64,000 bases of DNA from positions 868,001-932,000 of the forward strand of contig NZ_CP101987.1 of NCBI RefSeq assembly GCF_024508315.1, written 5' to 3'. Below, piece by piece: positions 1 to 8,916 of the stretch. Every line of letters begins with the position of its first letter. Position 1 is the stretch's first letter. Below the pieces are notes generated by a model. The model searched no databases and was not told where the DNA came from. It saw only the letters and a program-made list of their open reading frames with translations. The position numbers and the translations under genes are program-made. The stretch comes from Cellulomonas xiejunii (GTDB lineage Bacteria; Actinomycetota; Actinomycetes; Actinomycetales; Cellulomonadaceae).

Positions 1-489
1 GCGCAGCGGGCCCGCGCCGGACGCCTCCCGCTGCTGGGCCACGGCGCGGCGCTCATCGACACGACCTACCTCGACAACGCGGTGTCGGCCCTGGTCGCGG
101 CGCTGCACCGGCTCGGCGACGACGACGATGCCGTGCGGGGCCGGGCCTACGTCGTCACCAACGGCGAACCGCGCACGGTCGCCGAGCTGCTCGCGGGGAT
201 CTGTGCGGCCGTCGGTGCGCCCGCTCCCACGGCCCGGGTACCCGCCGCAGTGGCTCGCGGTGCGGGTGCCGTGGTCGAGACGCTCTGGGGTCGGCTCCCG
301 CTGCGCAGCGCCGACGGGGAGCCGCCCATGACGCGGTTCCTCGCGGAGCAGCTGTCGACCGCGCACTGGTTCGACCAGCGCCGCACGCGTGCCGACCTGC
401 GGTGGGTGCCCGAGGTGACGCTCGACGAAGGGCTGCGACGGCTGGCGCAGTGGCACGCGGCGGAGGGCGGAGCGGCGCTGCGTGCCTGA
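1..489 (+). CDS. NAD(P)-dependent epimerase/dehydratase, C-terminal part (5'-truncated)
   Basis: The frame is open from the first base and ends at TGA 487-489, giving 162 visible residues; the N-terminal Rossmann half lies outside the window. The run LIDTTYLDNAVSALVAAL (about residues 19-36), followed by GRAYVVTNGEPRTVAELL, is typical of the C-terminal half of extended short-chain dehydrogenases of the 3-beta-hydroxysteroid dehydrogenase/isomerase or sugar-epimerase kind, where the 'Y-DN' segment sits after the catalytic core. Substrate cannot be deduced from this half. It converges on the next gene across a strong hairpin. Confidence 0.8.
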   Translation, partial: AQRARAGRLPLLGHGAALIDTTYLDNAVSALVAALHRLGDDDDAVRGRAYVVTNGEPRTVAELLAGICAAVGAPAPTARVPAAVARGAGAVVETLWGRLPLRSADGEPPMTRFLAEQLSTAHWFDQRRTRADLRWVPEVTLDEGLRRLAQWHAAEGGAALRA

Positions 490-507
490 ACGACTCCGGC
501 GCGGGAA

Positions 508-553
508 CGACGAGGGGCCGCCGAGAACCTGACGGCTCGGCGGCCCCTCGTCG
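508..553. terminator. Bidirectional terminator hairpin
   Basis: A perfect 18-bp inverted repeat (508-525 with 536-553) around a 10-nt loop lies between two convergent genes, 18 nt after the stop of the epimerase and just before the stop of the minus-strand membrane protein. There is no T tract, which is normal for terminators in such GC-rich genomes. Confidence 0.85.
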
Positions 554-558
554 AGGCG

Positions 559-1206
559 TCAGAGCGGGCCGGCCATGCCCGGGTGGTCGTTCGCCGGCGC
601 GGGCGTGACGGCGGGCGCGGCCTCGGGCGCGGCAGCCGGAGCGGCCTCGGCGCCGGGCGCCCCGGCACCGAACGCACCGACGCCGTACGCCTCGGCGGCG
701 GGCACCGGCGCCTCGTCCTGCGCCTTCGCCGCGGCGAAGGCCGACCGCAGGACCGCGAAGGAACCGAGCGCACCGAACCCGAGGGCCCAGCCGAGGTCGG
801 GCAGGTAGTCGGGCAGGGCGTCGGGCAGGACCTCGAAGAACAAGGGCCAGAACTCGCCGTGCGTGAGCGCCGACCACGCGCTGAGGCCGCTGCCCTCGAC
901 GAACGCGGTCGCGCCGTCGTAGACGATGCCGGCGAAGAAGGCGAGGAGCAGCGTGACCGCCGTCGTCACGAGCACGATCGCGGCGCCGACGCGGCTGATC
1001 CGACCCGCTCCCCACGCGTACAGGCGGAGCGCGAGGAAGGCGACGACGGCACCGACGAAGGCGGTCACGTAACCCAGTCCCCAGATCAGGACCCAGGCCG
1101 CCACGCCCACGGGCACGGTGACCAGCGCGGCAAGCGTCCCGCGGCGGACGTTCTCGCGAACGGGTACGGCCGAGGTCGTCGGGACGTCGGCAGAGGTGTC
1201 AGACAC
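559..1206 (-). CDS. Hypothetical multi-pass membrane protein with Ala/Pro-rich tail
   Basis: 215 residues from a GTG start; a GGGAG Shine-Dalgarno lies 5 nt upstream. A short polar N-terminus is followed by hydrophobic segments at roughly residues 24-45, 47-62, 70-92 and 128-145, so the protein should sit in the cytoplasmic membrane. The last 60 residues are an Ala/Pro-rich low-complexity tail. No catalytic motif is visible and I do not recognise the family. Codon usage is fully typical of the genome, so the gene is real. Confidence 0.7.
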   Translation of the reverse strand: MSDTSADVPTTSAVPVRENVRRGTLAALVTVPVGVAAWVLIWGLGYVTAFVGAVVAFLALRLYAWGAGRISRVGAAIVLVTTAVTLLLAFFAGIVYDGATAFVEGSGLSAWSALTHGEFWPLFFEVLPDALPDYLPDLGWALGFGALGSFAVLRSAFAAAKAQDEAPVPAAEAYGVGAFGAGAPGAEAAPAAAPEAAPAVTPAPANDHPGMAGPL

Positions 1207-1628
1207 GGGGACTCCCGGGGAGGTGGCCCGGGTCGATCCCGGGCGAGCGCGAGCAGCGTAGCGACGGGGGAGTGCGCCGCGTGGCTGGTTTTCGGTACCG
1301 ATTCAGCACGGCGGACACGGCTGCCAGGTACTCGGCGGTAGGCTTTTGCTCAGCTGGTGATGGAGCAGGGCCAGGACCGTGCCGCGTGATCGTTCACGGA
1401 GGCGTCCGGCCGAGTGGCACCACCGGCGTCAGCACGGACCCGTAGGCGCGCGCACGGGGGAAGCTGCGCGGTCGCACGGCGCGCTCACCCGCAGGAGCTC
1501 ACGCCCCGTCGGCCCCGGGCGCACTGCCCGGCGGTACCGGGCACCGCCCCGGCGCGACCGGTCCTGGCTGGGTGGGGCATGGCGTGCCGGACCGCGGACG
1601 CGGTGCGGACGGGCGCGAAGGAGGAGAT
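1207..1628. other. 422-bp intergenic region without a recognised gene
   Basis: The region separates the divergent membrane-protein and helicase genes. Every reading frame here has the Arg/Pro/Ala-rich composition expected of out-of-frame GC-rich DNA. It should hold the promoters of both flanking genes, but I could not assign a convincing -35/-10 pair. A TAGGCT hexamer near 1340 is the best -10 candidate on the plus strand. Confidence 0.5.
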
Positions 1629-3776
1629 GTGGCACGAGCAGGCCAGCGCGGCTCCGGCCGCGGACGCAGCGACGCCGGCGCGCAGCGCCGCCGTGCTCCG
1701 CGTCCCAGCGAGCAGGGGATCATCCCGGTGCTCGCCGGGCTTGCCCGTGAGGTCGACGGTGCGGTGCAGCGGCCTCCGACCCGTGCCGCCGTGCGCACGA
1801 AGTTCCAGGTCGTCGCGCTGATCGTGCGCGAGGAGCGCGCCCGGGTCATGGCGGACGCCACCCTCTCGCAGGCGCGGCGCGCGGAGCAGCTCAAGCGGCT
1901 CGACGGCGTCGCGACCCAGCTGGCGAGGACCGCCGCCCGCGACACCTCGCTGCTCGAGCTGCTGACGGACGAGGCCCGCGTCTCGGACGCGGCACGCGCG
2001 TACAAGGCCACCGTGATGCGCGCCGGGGGCCTGGAGCCGCCCGAGGAGCCCGAGCCCGCCCCGCCGCCGCCGCCCGTCCCCGGCGTGGAGAAGCGGGTGG
2101 TGCCGCAGTCCGTGATCTCGCGTCGGCTGGCGAACCCGTTCCTCGCCCCCGACTTCGAGGCGGCGGCCCAGCGGGTGGTCGCACGGCCCCGTCGGCTCGC
2201 CGGCTGGGAGCTGCTCGAACCGCTCTTCAGCTCCTTCGAGGACGCCACCCCGGGCGCACCCGCGTGCATGGCACTCCCCGAGCCGCGCTTCGTGCCCACG
2301 CCCCCCGGCCGCGAGCTCATGCCGCACCAGGCGCAGGTCGTCGCGGCCGCCGTCCGCGGCCACCGCACGTTCCTGCTCGCCGACGAGCCCGGGCTCGGCA
2401 AGACGGCCCAGGCGCTGCTCGCCGCCCAGGCCGCCGACGCGTTCCCCCTCCTCGTCGTCGTCCCCAACGTGGTGAAGACGAACTGGGCGCACGAGGTCGG
2501 GCTGTGGGTCCCGCTGCGGCGGGCCACGGTCGTCCACGGCGACGGTGACGACGTCGACGCGTTCGCGGACGTCGTCATCGTCAACTACGACATCCTCGAC
2601 CGGCACGTCGGGTGGCTCGGCGACCACGGCTTCCGCGGGATGGTCGTCGACGAGGCGCACTTCATCAAGAACACGAGCTCGCAGCGCTCCAAGCACGTCC
2701 TGGCGCTGTCCGAGCGGATCCGCGCCCGCATGGCGCGGCCGTTGCTGATGGCGCTGACCGGCACGCCGCTGATCAACGACATCGAGGACTTCCGCGCCAT
2801 CTGGCAGTTCCTCGGCTGGATCGACGAGACCAAGCCGCTGGGTGCGCTGATGACGGCGCTCGAGGACACGGGCCTGACCCCGGCCGACCGCGGGTTCTCC
2901 GCCGCGGCGCGCGCCGCGGTCATCGACATGGGCATCGTGCGTCGCCGCAAGGCCGACGTGGTCGCCGACATCCCGGCGCGCCGCGTCGCGGACCTGCCCG
3001 TCGAGCTCGACGGCGCCGTCGGGCGCTCGATCCGCGCCGCCGAGGCCGTGCTCGCCCAGCGGCTGGTCAGCCGCTACCGGGCCGCGCTCGAGGCACGCGG
3101 GGGCGACACCGCCGTCGACGGCGTCGACCTGGACCTCGCACGTCGCGTCGCCGCCTCCGAGCTCAAGGACTCCAGCTCGAAGGCGGGTGGCGAGAACGTC
3201 TTCACGATGGTCCGCCGCATCGGCCAGGCCAAGGCCGGGCTGGCCGCGGACTACGCCGCACAGCTCGCCCGCAACGTCGGCAAGGTCGTGTTCTTCGCCA
3301 AGCACATCGACGTCATGGACCACGCCGAGAAGACGTTCGCGGAACGCGGCATCCGCTACGCCTCGATCCGCGGCGACCAGACGCCGCGGACGCGCGCCAA
3401 GAACGTCAAGGCGTTCGTCGAGGACCCCGAGGTCTCGATCGCGGTGTGCTCCCTCATGGCCGCCGGCGTCGGGCTGAACCTGCAGGTCGCGTCCAACCTC
3501 GTGCTGGCCGAGCTGTCATGGACCGACGCCGAGCAGACGCAGGCGATCGACCGGATCCACCGGATCGGCCAGGACGAGCCGGTCACCGCGTGGCGCATCA
3601 TCGCGGCGCAGACCATCGACGCCCGGATCGCCGAGCTCATCGACAGCAAGTCCGGGCTGGCCGCCCGGGCGCTGGACGGTGCGAGCGAGGAGGACTCGCA
3701 GGGGTCGTCGGACGTGCAGCTCGACGCGCTGGTGGGGCTGCTCACCGACGCGCTGGCGGGCGACGCAGTGGTCTGA
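1629..3776 (+). CDS. SNF2/Swi2-family DEAH-box helicase
   Basis: 715 residues. GTG 1629 is chosen because AAGGAGG (1618-1624) precedes it at good spacing; starts further upstream lack a ribosome site. An unrecognised N-terminal region of about 230 residues, with a Pro-rich stretch, is followed by the two RecA-like lobes: Walker A in ADEPGLGKTAQ (Lys258), DEAH box at 341-344, the SAT-like motif LTGTP, and the motif VI region QAIDRIHRIGQ near residue 638. These are SNF2 hallmarks, so it is probably a DNA translocase or remodeller; the layout resembles SMARCAL1-like single-chain annealing helicases. No restriction or defence partner lies beside it, so a repair role is the simpler inference. It ends 2 bp before a convergent gene. 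Confidence 0.92.
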   Translation: MARAGQRGSGRGRSDAGAQRRRAPRPSEQGIIPVLAGLAREVDGAVQRPPTRAAVRTKFQVVALIVREERARVMADATLSQARRAEQLKRLDGVATQLARTAARDTSLLELLTDEARVSDAARAYKATVMRAGGLEPPEEPEPAPPPPPVPGVEKRVVPQSVISRRLANPFLAPDFEAAAQRVVARPRRLAGWELLEPLFSSFEDATPGAPACMALPEPRFVPTPPGRELMPHQAQVVAAAVRGHRTFLLADEPGLGKTAQALLAAQAADAFPLLVVVPNVVKTNWAHEVGLWVPLRRATVVHGDGDDVDAFADVVIVNYDILDRHVGWLGDHGFRGMVVDEAHFIKNTSSQRSKHVLALSERIRARMARPLLMALTGTPLINDIEDFRAIWQFLGWIDETKPLGALMTALEDTGLTPADRGFSAAARAAVIDMGIVRRRKADVVADIPARRVADLPVELDGAVGRSIRAAEAVLAQRLVSRYRAALEARGGDTAVDGVDLDLARRVAASELKDSSSKAGGENVFTMVRRIGQAKAGLAADYAAQLARNVGKVVFFAKHIDVMDHAEKTFAERGIRYASIRGDQTPRTRAKNVKAFVEDPEVSIAVCSLMAAGVGLNLQVASNLVLAELSWTDAEQTQAIDRIHRIGQDEPVTAWRIIAAQTIDARIAELIDSKSGLAARALDGASEEDSQGSSDVQLDALVGLLTDALAGDAVV

Positions 3777-3778
3777 GG

Positions 3779-4337
3779 TCACCAGCCTCGCGTGCCGCTG
3801 CCGCCCTTGAACGGCCCGACGACCCGGCTGGTGCGCCACCCGCCGTAGAAGTCGCCCTCCTGGGGCTGGACCCGCTCGCCGTCGACGGTGCAGGTCAGCC
3901 CGTCGGGGTAGAGGGCGACGTGGTCCGCGAGGGCCTCGTACCCGGGTGCGGGGTGCGGGTAGCCCCAGGCGGCCCGTGGCCGGACGACGCGGCGGCCCAT
4001 GTCGTCGGTCCCGACCACGTCGTAGTAGACGGCGCGGCCCTTGAACTCGCAGAACGTCGTCGGCCCCTCGGCGGGTACCAGCGCGCCCTCGGCCACGTCG
4101 GCGAGCGGGAGGTAGTACGTCGGCGGGTGCGAGGGTCTCCAGGACGCGCACCGCCCGGCGGGTGTCGGCGACGACCGTCGCGCCGAGGACCACCCGGACG
4201 TGCTCGTCGCTCGGCACCACCGCCGGCGGGCGCGGGTAGTCCCACACGGACTCCTGGCCCGGGCCGGGCACGGTCGCGGTACGGCCGCCCGGCGGTGCGG
4301 TCCGCGGGCGCCACCCGCTGCTGCTCTGGGTTCCCAT
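3779..4337 (-). pseudogene. DUF427-domain protein gene with a +1 frameshift
   Basis: The minus strand encodes a complete DUF427 protein in two overlapping frames. From ATG 4337 the frame reads VWDYPRPPAVVPSDEHVRVV up to RAVRVLET, then leaves homology. One base over, the second frame picks up at HPPTYYLP and runs through EGPTTFCEFKGRAVYYDV to FYGGWRTSRVVGPFKG and a normal stop. Removing one base in the GGG run at 4133-4135 (plus strand) restores a single frame of about 185 codons, usual for the family. DUF427 proteins are small beta-barrel proteins of unknown function common in actinobacteria. This is either a recent inactivating insertion or an assembly error; both halves keep good codon usage, so any inactivation is recent. 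Confidence 0.85.
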
Positions 4338-4374
4338 CGTTCCAGTGTCGACCGGCATCCCCCACCATGGTGGC

Positions 4375-5244
4375 GTGAGGACGCGCAGATGGACCCGGTT
4401 GACGGTCGCTGCGGTGCTGGGGGCGGTCGTGGTCGCCGGCTGCACGCCGACGCCCCCCGAGACCGTCGTCGTCCGCGCGCCCGTCGACGCTCCCAAGGCG
4501 GCTGTCCCCGCACCCCCGACGCTCGCGCCCGTCGACCTGTCGAGCTTGCCGGTCGCCGAGCCCCGCAACCTCGTCCCCGGGCTGCCCGGCACGGACGGCC
4601 TCGAGCAGCGCCGCAACGACGACCCCGCGCTCGGCACCTGGCAGACCGCGTCCGTCCTGCGTGACACCGCCGGGTACGACGCGCCGTACGGCACGCCGGT
4701 CGCCACCGTGCCCGCCGTGACGCTCGACGTGGCGACCGTGCTGCCCGTGATCGACCAGCGCGGGGGATGGCTGCGGGTGCTCGTCGCGACACGCAGCGCG
4801 CTGCCCAGCCAGGACGTGTCGCAGGTGAACGGGCGCAGCGTGTGGATCCGCGCGGACGACACCGCGCCGCTGGGGACGGACTGGCGGCTGCACCTGGACC
4901 TCGCGGCGCTGACCCTCACGATCGACGACGGCACCACGACCAGCACGGTCCCCGTGAGGGCCGTCGGGGCGCCGGGGACCCCGACGCCGGCCGTGCCGCA
5001 GTTCGTCGTCGGGTCGCAGTGGGAGCAGCCCGGCACGCCCACGCCGCGCGTGCTGCTGCTGTCCAGCCAGAGCGAGACCATCGACGTCTACGACGGGGCG
5101 ACGGGGACGTCGGCCACCGCGATCCACACGAGCCCGTTCGCGGCCTCCGGGCCGATCTCCAACGGGTGCATCCGGGTGAGCGAGGAGGTGCTGGACCTGC
5201 TGTGGGACAAGGTGCCCCCCGGCACGGTGCTCACAGTGGCCTGA
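4375..5244 (+). CDS. L,D-transpeptidase (YkuD) lipoprotein
   Basis: 289 residues from GTG 4375; an ATG at 4345 would add ten residues before the signal peptide. The N-terminus is a lipoprotein signal: basic RTRRWTR, a hydrophobic run, and the lipobox VVAGC, so the mature protein is anchored outside. A Pro/Ala-rich linker and an SH3-like middle region lead to the YkuD catalytic domain with His251 (IHTSPF) and Cys265 in SNGCIRVS, the conserved nucleophile motif. Family knowledge: these enzymes make 3-3 cross-links in peptidoglycan or attach proteins to it. No Shine-Dalgarno is visible; CACCAT lies 6 nt before the start, which could fit leaderless expression. Confidence 0.9.
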   Translation: MRTRRWTRLTVAAVLGAVVVAGCTPTPPETVVVRAPVDAPKAAVPAPPTLAPVDLSSLPVAEPRNLVPGLPGTDGLEQRRNDDPALGTWQTASVLRDTAGYDAPYGTPVATVPAVTLDVATVLPVIDQRGGWLRVLVATRSALPSQDVSQVNGRSVWIRADDTAPLGTDWRLHLDLAALTLTIDDGTTTSTVPVRAVGAPGTPTPAVPQFVVGSQWEQPGTPTPRVLLLSSQSETIDVYDGATGTSATAIHTSPFAASGPISNGCIRVSEEVLDLLWDKVPPGTVLTVA

Positions 5245-5260
5245 GGCGCCGTCGCGCGCG

Positions 5261-6475
5261 TCACGTGCCGCGCTGCGCCGCCGCCCGAGCGGTGAGGTAC
5301 GCGCGCACGTCGGGGTCGTCCGCCAGCTCCGCCGCCCGTCGGAAGGCCGCGGCCGCCGGCACCCCGTGCCCGGCCCGGGCCAGCAGGTCGGCGCGGGTCG
5401 CCCACCACGGCTGGAACGCGGGCGACGGCTCGGGCGGCAGCGCGGCCAGGCCCGCGTCCGCGCCCTGGAGCCGGCCGACCACCGCCGCCAGCGCGACCCG
5501 CCCGCCCAGGCTCGGCGCGACCGCGTCGAGCGCGACGTAGAGGGTGCGCCGCGCCGCCCAGTCGGTGCGGCCGGTCCGACGCCGGTCGGCGTGCACCGCC
5601 TGGATCGCCGCCTCCAGGCGGAACCGCCCGGGCACTGCGGGCCGCTGCGCGCGCCGCAGCAGCGCCTCGCCCTCCGCGAGGAGGTCCGCGTCCCACGTCG
5701 CGGGGTCCTGCTCGTCGAGCGGCACGAACGCACCCGGTGGCTGGCGGCGGGCGAGCGAGAGGGTCACGAGCGCCGCGAGCGACCACGCCTCGGGCTCGTC
5801 GCCCAGCAGAGCCGCGAGCACCAGCGCCAGGTGCCGGGCCTCACCCGCGAGGTCGTGCGCGCCCTGCCGCCAGGTCACCGCGGCGCAGGCGTAGACCGCC
5901 TCCAGCACGGGCGGCAGGCGCTCGGCCATGGCGGAGCGATCCGGGACGGTGAACGGGACCCGGGCCCGGGCGATCCTGCGCTTGGCCCGCACGAGGCGCT
6001 GCTGCATCGCCGCCGGTGACACCGCGAACGCGGTGGCGACCTGCGCCGAGCCCAGCCCGAGCACCGTCTGCAGCATCAGCGGCGTGCGGGCGTCCGGCGC
6101 GATGGCGGGGTGCGCGCACACGAACAGCAGCGCGAGGCGACGATCCGGGATGGCCGCCGGGTCGACGTCCGCCAGCGGGTCCTCGTGGAGCAGGCCGGCG
6201 CTCGCGGCGTCGTCGGGGAGCGCGGCCGTGCGGCGGTGCGCCGCCGAGCGCCACACGTCACGGATGCGGTTGCGGGCCACGGTCAGCAGCCAGGCGTCGG
6301 GGGTGCGCGGCACGCCGTCGTCCGGCCACCGCGTCAGTGCCTGCTCGAACGCGTCCGCGAGGGCGTCCTCGGCCAGCGCGAGGTCCCCGGACTGCGCCGC
6401 GAGCAGCGCGACGAGCCGGCCGTACGAGTCGCGGGCGGCGCGCTCGGCGGCCGCCCGCGCCCGTGCGGCGCTCAC
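5261..6475 (-). CDS. ECF42-type RNA polymerase sigma factor
   Basis: 404 residues. GTG 6475 is chosen because it overlaps the upstream DGPF gene's stop (GTGA), a standard translational coupling. Region 2 covers roughly residues 15-80 (ALADAFEQALTRW and TPDAWLLTVARNRIRDVWR) and region 4 roughly 135-185 (SPAAMQQRLVRAKRRI). A long C-terminal extension of about 200 residues begins with a DUF6596-like segment (AMAERLPPVLEAVYACA). This architecture, together with an adjacent DGPF/YCII gene, is the signature of ECF42. In that family the C-terminal extension, rather than an anti-sigma factor, controls activity; no anti-sigma gene is present here. The regulon is not visible. Confidence 0.9.
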   Translation of the reverse strand: MSAARARAAAERAARDSYGRLVALLAAQSGDLALAEDALADAFEQALTRWPDDGVPRTPDAWLLTVARNRIRDVWRSAAHRRTAALPDDAASAGLLHEDPLADVDPAAIPDRRLALLFVCAHPAIAPDARTPLMLQTVLGLGSAQVATAFAVSPAAMQQRLVRAKRRIARARVPFTVPDRSAMAERLPPVLEAVYACAAVTWRQGAHDLAGEARHLALVLAALLGDEPEAWSLAALVTLSLARRQPPGAFVPLDEQDPATWDADLLAEGEALLRRAQRPAVPGRFRLEAAIQAVHADRRRTGRTDWAARRTLYVALDAVAPSLGGRVALAAVVGRLQGADAGLAALPPEPSPAFQPWWATRADLLARAGHGVPAAAAFRRAAELADDPDVRAYLTARAAAQRGT

Positions 6476-6849
6476 GCGTTGGGTGTCCAGACGCCGTCCA
6501 CGGTGTACAGCGCGCCGGGACGCACCTCGACGGCTCCCCACGAGACCCCCGGGGCCCGGCGGGCGAGCTCGATCGCCGCGTCGAGGTCGGGGACGTCGAC
6601 GACGAACGTGCCGCCGAGCTGCTCCTTGGTGTCCGCGAAGGGCCCGTCCTGCACCTGCAGCACGCCGTCGACCGTGCGCAGCGTGGTCGTGCTCGACGAC
6701 GGCTGCAGCACCTCGGCGCCGATCAGGGCGCCGGCGGCCTGCAACGTCGCGGCGTAGGCGGTGAACTCGCGCTCACCCTCGGCCCACGCGTCCTCGCCCA
6801 TCGACTCGGGCGTCATCTCGGGGTAGTGCAGCAGGATCGTGTAGCGCAT
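6472..6849 (-). CDS. YciI/DGPF-domain protein paired with ECF42 sigma factor
   Basis: 125 residues, ATG preceded by GAGGAGGA. The motif DGPFADTKEQLGG (near residue 68) gives the DGPF family its name, and the fold is the YCII ferredoxin-like barrel. DGPF proteins are the regular genomic partners of ECF42 sigma factors and are usually their main transcriptional target; their biochemical activity is unknown. The gene is first in a two-gene operon and its stop overlaps the sigma gene's start by four bases. Confidence 0.9.
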   Translation of the reverse strand: MRYTILLHYPEMTPESMGEDAWAEGEREFTAYAATLQAAGALIGAEVLQPSSSTTTLRTVDGVLQVQDGPFADTKEQLGGTFVVDVPDLDAAIELARRAPGVSWGAVEVRPGALYTVDGVWTPNA

Positions 6850-6965
6850 GGCGTCCTCCTCGGACGGTCGTGTCGTCGCCCCGCGCCGGCACGGTGCCGG
6901 TCGACGGTGGGCCGTGGTGGCCGCACACCCTCATGACGGTCTCGCGTCCGCCCGGCAGACACCCG

Positions 6966-8840
6966 TCATCGGCGCCTGTTCCCCGCCGCGATGGCGTCCG
7001 CCGCACGGATCAGGCCCAGGTGGCTGAACGCCTGCGGGAAGTTGCCGATGAGCCGCCCGGCACCCGTGTCGTACTCCTCGCTGAGCAGGCCCAGGTCGTT
7101 CGCGTAACCGACGAGCTGGTCCATGAGCGCCCGCGCGTCGTCGAGCCGGCCGCTGCGCGCGTACTGCTCGACGAGCCAGAAGTTGCAGATGAGGAACGGG
7201 TGCTCGTCGCCGGCGAGACCGTCCATGCCGGTGTCCGTGCGGTAGCGGTGCACGAGCCCGTGCTCGTCGCGCAGCTCGGACTCGATGCGCGCGACGGTGC
7301 CGAGCATGCGCGGGTCGTCGGGCGCGAGGTAGCCCGTGTGCGGCAGCTGCAGCAGGGACGCGTCGACCTCGGGCCGGCCGTAGGTCTGGGTGAAGCTGCC
7401 GAGGGCCGGGTCGTACCCGTTCTCGTCGATCTCCTGACGGAGCCAGTCCCGCAGCTGGCGCCACCGGTCGACGGGGCCGGCCAGGCCGTGGTTCTCGACC
7501 GCCCGGACGCCACGGTCGAACGCCGCCCACATCATCACGCGCCCGTGGGTGAAGTGGCGGGGCTCGCCCCGGGTCTCCCAGATGCCGTAGTCCTTGCGGT
7601 CGAAGTTGGTCTCGCAGAACCGCAGCAGGCCCCTCTGCAGACCCCACGAGTACTCGTTCTCCGCGACGCCCTGGTCGCGGAGCAGCGCGAGCGCGATCAT
7701 GACCTCGCCCACCACGTCGGCCTGGTACTGCTGGGCCGCGTCGTTGCCGATGCGCACCGGCCGGGAGCCCTCGTAGCCGGCCAGGTGGTCGAGGGTCTTC
7801 TCCGTGAGCTCGCGCTCGCCTGCGAGGCCGTAGAGGACCCGGACGTCGTCGGTGTCGCCCGCGATCGCCCGCAGGAGCCAGTCACGCCACACGCCTGCGC
7901 GCTGCGCATGCCCGTAGGTCACGACGACCTCGATCATCAGGGCGTTGTCCCGCAGCCACACGTACCGGTAGTCCCAGTTGCGGCTGCCTCCCGGGTCCTC
8001 GGGCAACGACGTGGTGGGGGCGGCGATGACGCCCCCGGTGCGCTTGTGCGTCAGCGCGCGCAGCACCAGGAACGAGCGCACGACCAGCGGGCCGTAGTCC
8101 GTGCGCACCGTGACGCGTGACGACCAGCTCGTCCAGAAGGCGATCGTCTCGGCCAGCGACTGGACCGCGTCCAGCGGCTCGGGTGGCTCCTCGTACGACG
8201 GGACCGCCGTCAGGCTCCACGCCAGCGACTGGCCCGCCGTCATGCCGAACCGGGCCGTCAGCCGGGGCGTGCGCGCACCGCCGCCGTGGGCCGCCCGGTG
8301 CTTCGGGTCGCGCCGCTCGGTCCCTCGGGCGCGGTCCTCCTGGCGCACGGCTTCGTGCCCCTTGGCCGACGCCAGCAGCGGACCGTTGAGGACCAGTCCT
8401 TCCGGGCCGGCGAGGGACAGCAGCGCCCGTTCGCCCGCGTGGTCCACGACGCGCACCCACGGGATCGCGCGGGCGTAGTCGAATCGCAGGCGCAGGTCGT
8501 GCTCGATCTCGACCGTGCCCTCGAGGCACTCGACGCGGCGCACGAGGTCGCTGCGGTCGGTGACGATCGGCAGGAAGTCCGTCACCCGCGCTCGACCGGT
8601 CGGCGTGCGCCACGTCGTCTCCAGGACGAACGTGTGGGGCAGGTACCGCCACTCGACGACCTCGCCGTCCACCGCCGACAGGCGCCAGCGCCCGTCGTCG
8701 GGCCCGCCCAGCAACGCCGAGAAGACCGCGGGGGAGTCGTAACGCGGCAGGCAGAGCCAGTCCACGCTGCCGTCGCGCGACACCAACGGCCCGGTGGACA
8801 GGTTGGACAGCAGCGCGTAGTCCTCGAGCGGAGTGCTCAC
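6966..8840 (-). CDS. Glycoside hydrolase family 15 protein (glucoamylase/trehalase-like)
   Basis: 624 residues from a GTG with AAGGGA just upstream. The N-terminal segment IEDYALL-like (LEDYALLSNLSTGPLVSRDG) and SVDWLCLPRYDSPAVF mark the beta-sandwich domain of bacterial GH15 proteins. The catalytic (alpha/alpha)6 barrel follows, with GSRNWDYRYVWLRDNALMI (the conserved substrate-binding WDYR-WLRD block) and HPFLICNFWLVEQYARSGR near the C-terminus. Several actinobacterial members of this length are trehalases; others are glucoamylases, so the substrate is open. There is no signal peptide, so the enzyme should act in the cytoplasm. Confidence 0.93.
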   Translation of the reverse strand: MSTPLEDYALLSNLSTGPLVSRDGSVDWLCLPRYDSPAVFSALLGGPDDGRWRLSAVDGEVVEWRYLPHTFVLETTWRTPTGRARVTDFLPIVTDRSDLVRRVECLEGTVEIEHDLRLRFDYARAIPWVRVVDHAGERALLSLAGPEGLVLNGPLLASAKGHEAVRQEDRARGTERRDPKHRAAHGGGARTPRLTARFGMTAGQSLAWSLTAVPSYEEPPEPLDAVQSLAETIAFWTSWSSRVTVRTDYGPLVVRSFLVLRALTHKRTGGVIAAPTTSLPEDPGGSRNWDYRYVWLRDNALMIEVVVTYGHAQRAGVWRDWLLRAIAGDTDDVRVLYGLAGERELTEKTLDHLAGYEGSRPVRIGNDAAQQYQADVVGEVMIALALLRDQGVAENEYSWGLQRGLLRFCETNFDRKDYGIWETRGEPRHFTHGRVMMWAAFDRGVRAVENHGLAGPVDRWRQLRDWLRQEIDENGYDPALGSFTQTYGRPEVDASLLQLPHTGYLAPDDPRMLGTVARIESELRDEHGLVHRYRTDTGMDGLAGDEHPFLICNFWLVEQYARSGRLDDARALMDQLVGYANDLGLLSEEYDTGAGRLIGNFPQAFSHLGLIRAADAIAAGNRRR

Positions 8841-8916
8841 GCTTCCCTTCTACCTGCTCGCGCAGCGGACCGCAGGACGGCGTAAGTTGCCAGCACCGCC
8901 GGGGAGGTGCCGCAGC

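Noticed and set aside
1629-4337. A defence island around the SNF2 helicase
   Set aside because: Neighbours are a DUF427 gene and an L,D-transpeptidase; no methylase, nuclease or other defence partner is encoded within 10 kb.
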